The translations under genes were made by a program, and so were the position numbers. Of a DNA stretch of 47,465 bases, positions 1 to 6,196 are shown in pieces. Below the pieces are notes generated by a model that worked only from the letters and a program-made list of their open reading frames with translations, ran no database searches and was not told where the DNA came from. Location of the stretch: the IMG/VR virus record IMGVR_UViG_3300027800_000021, positions 1-47,465 of that record; one strand, written 5' to 3'. Every line of letters begins with the position of its first letter. Position 1 is the first letter of the stretch. The stretch comes from a virus.

Positions 1-1010
1 TTGACCCGTCGTGGCTGGTCGCCAAGCCGGGGGGCAACTTAGCCGTCGACGGGAATTTTGATTTCTGGCTCGAAGGTATTTCGGGCACGTTATCCGGTGT
101 GGGGCCGGATACCATGTGGGCTAACGGCCATCTCGGATCAACGAAGGTCGTCTCGCGCCAGACGTTCGCTCTGGGCGACACGGACGGCTTTGACGATTCG
201 GCCCGGTATTACTCGCGGACAGTGGTCACATCCGTGGCAGGGGCCGGGAATTACGCATGCAAAGTCCTCCGCCTTGAGGGCGTGCATCGGACCGCAGGTC
301 GCCGCCTCGCGCTGTCCTTCCGGGGCCGGGTCGATTCGGCACGGAATATCGCGGTTTCGTGTCGGCAGTATTTCGGGACCGGCGGCAGCGCAGAGGTCCT
401 GGGGATCGGCTCTCAGGTCGTTGCGCTGTCCCCGGCGTGGCAGAAACGTGTGGTCACTGTGGATATCCCGTCCGCAGCAGGGAAGACTATCGGGGCTGGA
501 GGAAACGACTTTCTGGCCGTGTATTTCTGGTTTGACGCCGGGACGTCGTATGCGACGGAGACCGCAAACCTCGGCCAGCAATCCGGGACGTTCGATCTCG
601 CACAAGTCAAACTGGAAATCGGGCAGGCCACGCCATATCGCGCTCCACATCCGGCGGACGCAGCCGCGCGCGTGGCCCGGTATTTCCAAACGAGCTACCC
701 GGCGGGAGTAATCCCAGGGACAGCGGCAACATGGGGGGGGACGCTCAAATTCGACGTCAACACGTCGGAAGGCGGGTATGCCTATGCGCAGTCTGGGTTC
801 CCCTTCAAAATGCGTGCGGCTCCTACTGTGTCCCTGTATCATCCGCAGACGGGATCGTTGTCAAAATGTGGAACCAGATACACGCCGTCAACCGAGATTG
901 CAGCGACTGCTTCCGATATAACGGACAACGGATTCAACCGTATTTCAGGCGGAAGCTACGCGCTAAGCAACGTCTATCAGGCCCACTATGTGGCCGACGC
1001 GAGGTTGTAG
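1..1010 (+). CDS. Tail fibre protein, C-terminal part (5' truncated by window edge)
   Basis: The frame is open from base 3 to a TAG at 1008-1010, giving about 335 residues of a longer protein whose start lies outside the window. The segment NLAVDGNFDFW near the N-terminal edge and the following beta-rich, Gly/Ser-rich sequence resemble the carbohydrate-binding-like C-terminal domains of phage tail fibres, which contact the cell surface. It is followed at once by a fibre-assembly-type gene, as expected at the end of a P2-like tail operon. The family call rests on this pattern and context; receptor specificity cannot be read from sequence. Confidence 0.7.
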   Translation, partial: DPSWLVAKPGGNLAVDGNFDFWLEGISGTLSGVGPDTMWANGHLGSTKVVSRQTFALGDTDGFDDSARYYSRTVVTSVAGAGNYACKVLRLEGVHRTAGRRLALSFRGRVDSARNIAVSCRQYFGTGGSAEVLGIGSQVVALSPAWQKRVVTVDIPSAAGKTIGAGGNDFLAVYFWFDAGTSYATETANLGQQSGTFDLAQVKLEIGQATPYRAPHPADAAARVARYFQTSYPAGVIPGTAATWGGTLKFDVNTSEGGYAYAQSGFPFKMRAAPTVSLYHPQTGSLSKCGTRYTPSTEIAATASDITDNGFNRISGGSYALSNVYQAHYVADARL

Positions 1011-1011
1011 T

Positions 1012-1539
1012 ATGCTCCAATATATCGACGCTGGGGACAGCCTGACTCTGGACGGTATGTGTATCCCCAAGGACCCAGGAAACCGCCACTACGATGAGAC
1101 CCTGGCCGCCGTCGAGGCTGGCGAGGCGGAGATCCTCCCCGCGCCGGGGCCGACGCTGGCCGCTGTGGCCGCAGCCAAATTGGCGTCTATCCAGGCCGAG
1201 AAATGCCGGGTGCGCGATGGCGGTTTTTTTGTGGGCGGCGTGCTGTTCGACTCCGATCAGTCGGCCCGGACGTCCTATCTGGAATTGGTGCTGCGCTTCC
1301 AGGTCGAGCCTGGGTTCTCGACGCGCTGGAAGGCCTCGGCCGGGGTCTGGGTGGAGATGAATGCGGCGCTGTTTGCCCAGGTCCAGGCAGCGGGCACGTC
1401 CCACATGCAGGCCGCGTTCACATGGCAGGAAGCCCGGGATGCCGAGGTGTCGGCGATCCTGGCCGCCGTGGCCGCAGGCACGATGACCGATGCGGAGGCC
1501 AGGACGGCCGTGGAGGCTGTATCGACGCAGTTTGAATAG
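1012..1539 (+). CDS. Tail fibre assembly protein (DUF4376-like)
   Basis: A 175-residue protein starting one base after the fibre stop codon. The C-terminal two thirds, from about residue 45 (AAAKLASIQAEKCRVRDGGF) through the TSYLELVLRF helix to the alanine-rich end, match the DUF4376 pattern found in proteins next to phage tail fibres. Such proteins are thought to act as chaperones or caps during fibre folding. The ATG at 1012 was chosen because it nearly abuts the fibre stop, indicating coupled translation. The next gene lies 144 bases downstream. Role is inferred from position and family. Confidence 0.7.
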   Translation: MLQYIDAGDSLTLDGMCIPKDPGNRHYDETLAAVEAGEAEILPAPGPTLAAVAAAKLASIQAEKCRVRDGGFFVGGVLFDSDQSARTSYLELVLRFQVEPGFSTRWKASAGVWVEMNAALFAQVQAAGTSHMQAAFTWQEARDAEVSAILAAVAAGTMTDAEARTAVEAVSTQFE

Positions 1540-1609
1540 AGGAGCAGGCGAGGCGGGTGAAGCCGCCCCACTGGCCTGGTGTACGACCACCGGACCACGG
1601 CCGAAGCCG

Positions 1610-1653
1610 CTGCTCCCTCCCCGGGTGGATCACGGGTGCGAGGGAGGTAGCAG
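1610..1653 (+). promoter_or_regulatory. Imperfect stem-loop upstream of com
   Basis: CTGCTCCCTC (1610-1619) pairs with GAGGG plus AGCAG (1640-1653) around a four-base bulge. It lies in the 144-base spacer between the fibre assembly gene and com and has no T-run, so it is not a standard terminator. A second short hairpin (GGCGG/CCGCC) sits just upstream. In phage Mu, translation of mom depends on RNA structure; whether this hairpin has any such role is speculative. Confidence 0.3.
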
Positions 1654-1683
1654 GCGCAGGCGCAACGTGTAAAGAAGTGGAGC

Positions 1684-1857
1684 ATGCAGGAGATCAGATG
1701 CGGGAGTTGTAACCGGCTTCTGGCCAAGGGGGAGGCTCTGAACCTCTCCATCAAATGTCCCAAGTGCGGGACGCTGAATCACGTGAGGGCCGCGAGCCCC
1801 AAGCGAGAGGGCCGGAGAGCTCCAGGCAAGGAGCTCTCGCATGAAGATGATTTTTGA
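1684..1857 (+). CDS. com: Com-like zinc-ribbon translational regulator
   Basis: A 57-residue protein with a four-cysteine zinc ribbon: C6-x2-C9 and C25-x2-C28, each followed by basic or small residues, then a basic tail. Length and pattern match the Com family of Mu-like phages, an RNA-binding zinc protein that opens the ribosome-binding site of the downstream DNA-modification gene. A purine-rich stretch (AAGTGGAGC) precedes the ATG. The last 17 bases overlap the start of the adenine methyltransferase at 1841, the same tight arrangement as com-mom. By analogy this Com would control translation of that methyltransferase. Confidence 0.8.
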   Translation: MQEIRCGSCNRLLAKGEALNLSIKCPKCGTLNHVRAASPKREGRRAPGKELSHEDDF

Positions 1858-2611
1858 TCACGGGGAATTGCACCACGGGGATTCATTGACCGTGCTGCGA
1901 GGCCTGGCCGATGCCTCGTTCGACGCTATTCTGACCGATCCTCCCTATTCCAGCGGCGGCCTGCATGCCGGAGCACGTCGGGCCGACCCTGCCAACAAGT
2001 ATCAAAACACAGGGACGAAGAAGACCTATCCGGCCATGCTTGGCGACCACAAGGACCAGCGGTCGTTTATTATGTGGGCGACATTGTGGCTTTCGGAGTG
2101 CTGGCGGCTGGTTCCTCCGGGCGCCCCCGTGCTTGTGTTTAGCGACTGGCGGCAACTGCCCGCCATGACCGATGCAATCCAGGCCGCCGGATTCGAGTGG
2201 CGGGGGGTTGTGGTCTGGCATAAGCCGTCCGCCAGGCCGATGCTCGGATCGTTCCGGCGCGATGCCGAATTCGTCGTACATGCCGCCAAGCCGCAGGCGA
2301 AGGTGTTTTCGCGCCGTTGTCTGCCCGGGGTGTTCACCCACCGCGTGGTTCCATCGGAAAAGGTGCACCTGACCAGCAAGCCGGTGGGGCTGCTGGTCGA
2401 TCTCCTTGGTGTGACGCCCGATGGTGGGTGCATCCTGGACCCGTTCATCGGGGGCGGCGCGGTCCCCCTGGCGTGCATGGAAACCGGCCGCCGGTTTTTC
2501 GGCGTGGAACTGTCGGAGGAGTATTATGCCCTGGCCGGACAGCGGATCCGGGAACGGGAGCAGGCCAGGGGGTTGCTGACGGTTCCGATAGCGATGGACA
2601 ATCAGGAGTAA
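1841..2611 (+). CDS. Beta-class DNA N6-adenine/N4-cytosine methyltransferase
   Basis: 256 residues. The catalytic motif IV is TDPPYSS (DPPY at 33-36) and the AdoMet-binding motif I is DPFIGGG at 200-206; catalytic motif first and FxGxG-type motif last marks the beta class (N6_N4_Mtase family). It would transfer a methyl group from S-adenosylmethionine to an amino base in DNA, probably protecting phage DNA from host restriction. No partner restriction gene is present. Its start lies inside com, so translation is probably Com-dependent. A second in-frame ATG occurs at 1847. Recognition sequence cannot be derived; nearby GANTC clustering is noted separately. Confidence 0.88.
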   Translation: MKMIFDHGELHHGDSLTVLRGLADASFDAILTDPPYSSGGLHAGARRADPANKYQNTGTKKTYPAMLGDHKDQRSFIMWATLWLSECWRLVPPGAPVLVFSDWRQLPAMTDAIQAAGFEWRGVVVWHKPSARPMLGSFRRDAEFVVHAAKPQAKVFSRRCLPGVFTHRVVPSEKVHLTSKPVGLLVDLLGVTPDGGCILDPFIGGGAVPLACMETGRRFFGVELSEEYYALAGQRIREREQARGLLTVPIAMDNQE

Positions 2612-2665
2612 AACCAGATACCAAAACGGGAGTCGAATCCAGGAGTCAAATCAGGGAGTCGAATC
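2604..2665. repeat. 13-bp-period direct repeats (GGGAGTCGAATC) beside attP
   Basis: Three copies of GGGAGTCGAATC or AGGAGTCAAATC at 2628-2639, 2641-2652 and 2654-2665, exactly 13 bp apart, preceded by a weaker copy (AGGAGTAAAAC) at 2604. They lie just outside the left arm-type integrase sites. Regular one-turn-plus spacing suggests a protein binding array such as an excisionase or bending-protein site. Every full copy contains two GANTC sites. Function is inference. Confidence 0.5.
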
Positions 2666-2687
2666 GAAATGGCCCCGTTGTGCACGA

Positions 2688-2711
2688 TTGGGGCAAAATT
2701 TGGGGCAAATT
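2688..2711. promoter_or_regulatory. Left arm-type integrase sites of attP (two repeats)
   Basis: TTGGGGCAAAATT (2688-2700) is followed after 12 bp by TTGGGGCAAATT (2700-2711). The same word recurs on the other side of the att core (2901-2920) and inverted at 2946-2958. Direct repeats on both sides of a core are what tyrosine integrase N-domains bind in phage attP sites. Confidence 0.6.
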
Positions 2712-2761
2712 GTGCATGCCTCTTTTTATTTTGTCATTTAAGACGACATGTTGCCTTTTTT

Positions 2762-2785
2762 GTTCGACTCCCCCCGCCTCCACCA
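2762..2785 (+). other. att core: 3' end of tmRNA (ssrA) or tRNA-Ala
   Basis: The 24 bases read as the T-loop (TTCGACT, 2763-2769), T-stem 3' strand, acceptor 3' strand (2775-2781), discriminator A and CCA of a tRNA-like RNA. A T at the position equivalent to U70 is expected for the G3-U70 pair of tmRNA or tRNA-Ala; the T-loop sequence favours tmRNA. No 5' part of the RNA precedes it, so this is an integration core, not a gene. P4-type integrases such as the one at 6210 use tRNA and tmRNA 3' ends. Confidence 0.65.
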
Positions 2786-2800
2786 AGCAACAATTTCAAC

Positions 2801-2843
2801 AAGTCCCGCAAGGTCCCAAAAGCCTTGCGGGACTTAGCTTTTT
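2801..2843 (+). terminator. Rho-independent terminator downstream of the att core
   Basis: A perfect 13-bp stem (AAGTCCCGCAAGG at 2801-2813 with its complement at 2823-2835), nine-base loop, then AGCTTTTT. Placed 16 bases after the tmRNA/tRNA 3' end, it would terminate the host RNA gene after integration, replacing the natural terminator that the phage displaces. Confidence 0.75.
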
Positions 2844-2900
2844 GGGTCGCAAAGTGTCCCCTTACGTCCCGCCATGTCCCTTGACATCCCGCGCATGTCG

Positions 2901-2958
2901 GGGGCAAAAATGGGGCAAAATCGTAAGGCGAGGCCCGGGAGGTGGAATTTTGCCCCAA
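2901..2958. promoter_or_regulatory. Right arm-type integrase sites of attP
   Basis: GGGGCAAAA occurs at 2901-2909 and 2912-2920, spaced 11 bp, in the same orientation as the left-arm pair. A third, inverted copy (complement TTGGGGCAAAATT) occupies 2946-2958 and overlaps the TTG start of the integrase relic; an identical copy lies at 6206-6218 over the start of the intact integrase. Between core and these sites runs a series of GTCCC or ATCCC words (2803-2890) that could be accessory sites. Confidence 0.5.
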
Positions 2959-2998
2959 CTAACCGAAGTGAAGCTCCGCTCGATCAAAGTCAGCGGCC
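2933..2998 (+). repeat. Duplicated integrase 5' end, copy A
   Basis: 66 bp match 6193-6258 at 63 positions (differences at 2969, 2988 and 2990), at an exact offset of 3260 bp. The copy includes the ribosome-binding site, TTG start and first 16 codons of the integrase. Confidence 0.85.
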
Positions 2999-3012
2999 CT
3001 TGGAACAGATAA
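2950..3012 (+). pseudogene. Integrase relic (20 codons)
   Basis: From the TTG at 2950 the frame reads MPQLTEVKLRSIKVSGPWNR and stops at TAA 3010-3012. The first 16 residues match the integrase at 6210 except for two valine substitutions; homology ends at residue 16. It keeps the AGGTGG ribosome-binding site. It probably marks where the integrase gene once began, next to attP, before the 3.26-kb segment arrived. It could also be retained as an integrase-binding part of attP. Confidence 0.7.
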
Positions 3013-3023
3013 GGGCATGACGT

Positions 3024-3052
3024 AAAAATGAAGGCCCGCGCTGGGCGGGCCT
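3024..3052 (-). terminator. Hairpin terminator of the 3084-5993 operon
   Basis: An 8-bp perfect stem (AGGCCCGC at 3032-3039 with GCGGGCCT at 3045-3052) and five-base loop. On the minus strand it is followed by TCATTTTT (complement of 3024-3031), a modest U-run. It sits about 30 bases after the stop of the last minus-strand gene. Confidence 0.6.
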
Positions 3053-3083
3053 GTGGTCTTTGACAAACTAGAATGTGTGCGTA

Positions 3084-3305
3084 TCAGTCCCCGGGCTCGG
3101 GCTCCGGGTCCGGGGACGCGGCGGGGTGCGCTGGTCGCCCGGGTTTGCCCGGAATGACGGCCAGTTCATCCGGGTCGAGGGCGTAGTCACGCCCGAATTT
3201 CGACACGCCCTTGATGCGGCCCTTGCGGATCAGCACGCGCAGGCGCTCGGGCGTGTAGCCGAGGCGCGCGGCGGCCTCGGCGGTAGTGATGAGGGCGGGG
3301 GTCAT
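3084..3305 (-). CDS. Small HTH DNA-binding protein (MerR/excisionase type)
   Basis: 73 residues starting MTPALITTAEAAARLGYTPE. Residues 6-50 show the excisionase-type winged helix: TTAEAAARLGYTPERLRVLIRKGRIKG is the helix-turn-helix, then a basic strand and YALDPDELAVI. The tail is proline- and acid-rich. The start at 3305 was chosen because it overlaps the stop of the upstream HTH gene by four bases (ATGA), giving translational coupling; the longer open frame upstream is arginine/proline-rich shadow sequence. Probably a regulator of this operon or an excisionase-like accessory factor; target unknown. Confidence 0.65.
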   Translation of the reverse strand: MTPALITTAEAAARLGYTPERLRVLIRKGRIKGVSKFGRDYALDPDELAVIPGKPGRPAHPAASPDPEPEPGD

Positions 3306-3721
3306 GCGGGCTCCTTGTTTTCGCGGCGGACGATTTCGGCGGCGATCAGGGCCGCGATCTCGCGCAGGCGCGCGGTGGTCATGCGGGGGATTTGCTGCTC
3401 GATGGGGGCCATGCGCGGGAACGGCGGGATGTCGTCGTTTGCGCGTTTGTCCCGCACGGCCTCGGCACTGCGGCCGATCAACAGGCCGACGTTGGCGTCG
3501 GTGTCGGTTCCCAACAGAGCTATCTCGTGGATTGTCCAGGGCGAGGCCTCGCCACCGGACCCGGCAGGAGGAATATGGCCCAGGGCGTCGGCGGGTATCT
3601 GCCAGTGCCCGGCGTCGGTGCGGACGGCTCCGGGAATTTTCCCGGCTGCGCATAAAAACCGGACGCGCACGTCGGTGACGCCGGTCTGGCGCGCGGCCTC
3701 GCGCGGGGTGAGGGTGGTCAT
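3302..3721 (-). CDS. HTH protein of unknown role
   Basis: 139 residues. The N-terminal 50 residues (MTTLTPREAARQTGVTDVRV, then a hydrophobic helix and HWQIPADAL) again resemble an excisionase/MerR-type winged helix. The rest has a second, SANT-like helical segment (EIALLGTDTDANVGLLIGRS and AVRDKRANDDIPPFP) that could also bind DNA, then an amphipathic C-terminal helix. It is fourth in a five-gene operon and is coupled to the next gene by an ATGA overlap. Two different HTH proteins at the end of one small operon suggest local control, but no specific function can be assigned. Confidence 0.65.
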   Translation of the reverse strand: MTTLTPREAARQTGVTDVRVRFLCAAGKIPGAVRTDAGHWQIPADALGHIPPAGSGGEASPWTIHEIALLGTDTDANVGLLIGRSAEAVRDKRANDDIPPFPRMAPIEQQIPRMTTARLREIAALIAAEIVRRENKEPA

Positions 3722-3730
3722 GCGGGCTCC

Positions 3731-4252
3731 TTAGCGTAATTTGTAGTAGGTGGAGACGGACAGCAACTCGTCGGCCTCGTGGCGTTCGATGGCCTGTATG
3801 GCCATGGTGTAGTCCACGGACGCAAACGGGGTGTTCAGTTGCTTGCGCAGGGTGGCTTTGAATTTCGCCACGGCCTCGGGATGCAGCCCCAGCAGACGGG
3901 AGCGTTGCAATATGGGGCCGTCGAGCAAAAACAGCATCAGGACGTTGGTTTCGGCCGACAGGTATTTTCCCATGCGGCTGTCCCGGTACAGCCGGGCGTT
4001 GACGTTGCACTCCAGGTATCCCAGGGGGTGCGGAAACTCGAAAATCCAGTAGGCCACGGGCACGGCGGTCTCCAGGGCGTCCAGGTAGGCGTACCCCAAC
4101 AGGCCGTCGCGGAACGCCTGGCGCTCCTTGGCCCGGCAGTTGGGGTATTGAATCAGCACGTTCGGATCGCCGTCCGGGCCGAACTCCATGAGCACGCCCT
4201 CGCGTTCGGGGTAGACGCCGGGGAACGGTTTGCCGCTCTCGTAGACGGGCAT
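3731..4252 (-). CDS. Conserved-looking hypothetical protein
   Basis: 173 residues beginning MPVYESGKPFPGVYPEREGV. I do not recognise the family. The protein is soluble, with aromatic-rich segments (AYWIFEFPHPLGYLECNVNA near the middle) and a helical C-terminal half (AVAKFKATLRKQLNTPFASV). No transmembrane segment or catalytic motif is evident. The ATG at 4252 was preferred to the longer frame because a GGAGG lies eight bases upstream, inside the end of the preceding gene, and because the upstream extension is arginine/proline-rich shadow sequence. It is the third gene of the operon. Confidence 0.6.
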   Translation of the reverse strand: MPVYESGKPFPGVYPEREGVLMEFGPDGDPNVLIQYPNCRAKERQAFRDGLLGYAYLDALETAVPVAYWIFEFPHPLGYLECNVNARLYRDSRMGKYLSAETNVLMLFLLDGPILQRSRLLGLHPEAVAKFKATLRKQLNTPFASVDYTMAIQAIERHEADELLSVSTYYKLR

Positions 4253-4254
4253 GG

Positions 4255-4518
4255 CTAATCCTCCAGGTCGCTGACGGTGGCGACAACCCTGCCGGTGACG
4301 CTCGTCAGGTACGAGTCGTCGCCCCGGACGGGGCGGAACACCTGGCCCCAGCGGGTGGACTGCGGCCCGCATTGGTTGCGGTCGTGGTCATCCTGCCAGT
4401 GGGCGCTGCGGCCGTAGGCCCGGCGCACGGCGCGGGTGATCGCCTCGTCGCGGTTGTCGGTGCGGTGGCGCGAGGTGTGCATGGTGTCGCGGCCGACGGT
4501 GATGGTGACGGTCAGCAT
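4255..4518 (-). CDS. Small hypothetical protein
   Basis: 87 residues, polar, with a beta-rich start (MLTVTITVGRDTMHTSRHRT), a basic helix (DEAITRAVRRAYG) and a beta-rich C-terminus ending in VSDLED. No family recognised. Its start overlaps the stop of the 493-residue protein by seven bases and its stop lies two bases before the next gene, so it is co-translated within the operon. Histidine- and arginine-rich composition could suit nucleic-acid contact, but that is speculation. Confidence 0.6.
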   Translation of the reverse strand: MLTVTITVGRDTMHTSRHRTDNRDEAITRAVRRAYGRSAHWQDDHDRNQCGPQSTRWGQVFRPVRGDDSYLTSVTGRVVATVSDLED

Positions 4519-5993
4519 GTGGAGGCCTCCTGTGTGGCGGTTTCGTCAGTGAGTTTCAGGGCGCGGCCTGCGGTCAGCACCTGGGCGGCCAGGGCGGCGT
4601 CGGCGGGGATGCGGCGGCCGATGGCCCCGGCTCCGCCGGTGCGGACGTTGTTGCGGGACCAGTCGTCGCCGTCCATGCCGTTGCACGAGACGGCCCACGC
4701 CCATTCTTCGCCCAGGACCAGGTAGCGGCCGGAGCCATAGATTTGGCCGCGCCGGTCGCGGTCGGACAGGTAGACAGTGATCCCGTCCGCGTGGTGGCTG
4801 CCCTGGGGGTATTCGCCTGCGGCTTCGATGCGGTCAAACGCCTGCCGCAGCACGGCCAGGCGCTCCCGGCGCTCGGCTTCCCGGGCGGCGCGTTCGGCCT
4901 CGGCGGTCTCGGCGGCGGTCGCTTCCTCGGACGTGGCCGGGCGGTAGGTCACGTCGCAGGCGTAGTCACCCTCGTGGCCTAAAAATTGCGATCCCATATA
5001 GGACGGCATGTCCTCGTCGATCTCGTACCGACGCCCGTAGCCGGTATAGACGATCCAGGACCTATCCGGGGCGCGCAGGGCCACGCCCAGGGGCGGGAGG
5101 TTGTCCGCGACAAACGCCCGGCTGGGGGCGCGCGGCGCGGCCGGTGCGGTCTCGCGTTCGGCGCGCAGGCGCTCCCGTTCCCGGCGTTCGACCTGCCGGG
5201 AATCGGCCAGGGCGGCCTTGGCGGCGGCGCGACGTTCGGTGGCCCGGGCCTGCTCGGCGGCGTCCTCGGCCACGTAGGGCGTGGCGGCCTCGATGACAAA
5301 ACGCAGGGTGTCGTAGGATTTTTGGTTGATGATCTTGAAATTCCAGGTCTTTGCGTGGGGGTCCCAGGCACCGCCGTTGACTTTGAACACGCGGATCGCG
5401 TCAGGTGAATAGATGCACGTCAGGCGGGCCGTGTCGCCGTAGCGGGTGACGGTGATGTGGGGAGTGGACAGGGTGGTGATGTCGGCCAGGGCGTCGGCCA
5501 CGGCGGCCGCGCCGTCCACGGCCCGGGCCACGGCCCTGTCGAGCACGCCGCGCAGGCGTCCGGCCAAGTGCGGCAGGACGCGCCAGGCCGTGCTGTCGTA
5601 GTCGAATTCGGCGCCGATGCGCTTGAGCGGGGCCTGCTTGCCGTAGGGGCAGGCCACCAGGTAGCTGCCGTCGTCTTGGCTGGAGACGGCGAAGTGGCCG
5701 TATGCGCCGTCGCTGATGGGCACGACGCGCGGCGTGCCGGTGTAGGCCCGCGCCCACTCCAGGGCGGCCTGGAGCGCGTCGTAGTCGGTGTGCACGGGGT
5801 TGTGCCGCCAGCGCAGGGGCGCGTCGGATTTGGCGTGGAAGCCTGCGGCGGTAAGCAGTTTTTGCCAGGCGCGCTCGTCGTGCAGCTCGCGCGTGGGGTA
5901 CAGGATCACCTGGGGCCGTACGCCCTCGGGGCGCTCGACGCGCAGGTGCGCGCCGATTTGGCCGGTGGGGATATCGTCCAGGGTGGCGGGCAT
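4512..5993 (-). CDS. HARP-like repeat protein of unknown function, first gene of the attP-int cassette
   Basis: 493 residues. Residues 190-238 (IYSPDAIRVFKVNGGAWDPH and TWNFKI) resemble the HARP module of SMARCAL1-type proteins, which binds branched DNA; residues 121-152 (IGAEFDYDSTAWRVLPHLAG) may be a divergent first copy. Two charged Arg/Glu/Ala helices likely to form coiled coils follow at 240-285 and 355-395. A C-terminal domain has a YLVLGEEWAWAVSCNGMDGD segment. No ATPase motif is present, so it is not a full annealing helicase. It begins 45 bases from a TTGACA promoter element and heads an operon of five genes. The HARP assignment is a resemblance judged by eye. Confidence 0.6.
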   Translation of the reverse strand: MPATLDDIPTGQIGAHLRVERPEGVRPQVILYPTRELHDERAWQKLLTAAGFHAKSDAPLRWRHNPVHTDYDALQAALEWARAYTGTPRVVPISDGAYGHFAVSSQDDGSYLVACPYGKQAPLKRIGAEFDYDSTAWRVLPHLAGRLRGVLDRAVARAVDGAAAVADALADITTLSTPHITVTRYGDTARLTCIYSPDAIRVFKVNGGAWDPHAKTWNFKIINQKSYDTLRFVIEAATPYVAEDAAEQARATERRAAAKAALADSRQVERRERERLRAERETAPAAPRAPSRAFVADNLPPLGVALRAPDRSWIVYTGYGRRYEIDEDMPSYMGSQFLGHEGDYACDVTYRPATSEEATAAETAEAERAAREAERRERLAVLRQAFDRIEAAGEYPQGSHHADGITVYLSDRDRRGQIYGSGRYLVLGEEWAWAVSCNGMDGDDWSRNNVRTGGAGAIGRRIPADAALAAQVLTAGRALKLTDETATQEASTC

Positions 5994-6034
5994 GGTATTT
6001 TTCCTGTTTTTTGGCCCGGGCCGATTCCCGTTCG

Positions 6035-6081
6035 CCGTTGATTTAATAGATACACATACAAACTAGGTTTGTCAACAAACC
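6035..6081 (-). promoter_or_regulatory. Promoter and operator palindrome of the minus-strand cassette
   Basis: GGTTTGT-CA-ACAAACC (6066-6081) is a perfect 7-bp inverted repeat. On the minus strand its centre reads TTGACA, an ideal -35 hexamer, followed after 17 bases by TATCTA and an AT-rich stretch that may act as -10. A dimeric repressor bound here would block the promoter directly. The start codon of the 493-residue gene is at 5993. Confidence 0.55.
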
Positions 6082-6144
6082 AAGATAAAAATAAGCCGAG
6101 GGATATCCATAGGATATGCAGTAGTCGCAAGAAAAATATCAGAC

Positions 6145-6196
6145 GGGCGTCACCTATCGTCCACGCCGTCGACGGTGTGGACGATAGGTGACGCCC
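6145..6196. repeat. 52-bp near-perfect palindrome upstream of integrase
   Basis: GGGCGTCACCTATCGTCCAC (6145-6164) is the exact reverse complement of 6177-6196. The centre CCGTC/GACGG continues the symmetry, with one mismatch at 6165/6176. It ends two bases before the integrase ribosome-binding site. There is no T-run on either side, so it is not an ordinary terminator. It is absent from the equivalent position upstream of the integrase relic at 2933. Confidence 0.85.

Noticed and set aside
2762-2785. A complete tmRNA or tRNA gene.
   Set aside because: Only the 3' 24 bases are present; no 5' acceptor strand or D/anticodon arms precede it.
2669-2958. Short frames on both strands across the att region.
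   Set aside because: They span the att core, terminator and arm sites and have low-complexity products; the DNA is better explained as attP.
3084-4286. A 400-residue minus-strand protein in the attP-int cassette.
   Set aside because: Its first 327 residues are Arg/Pro-rich shadow of two other genes; only the last 73 residues, with an HTH and coupled start, look real.
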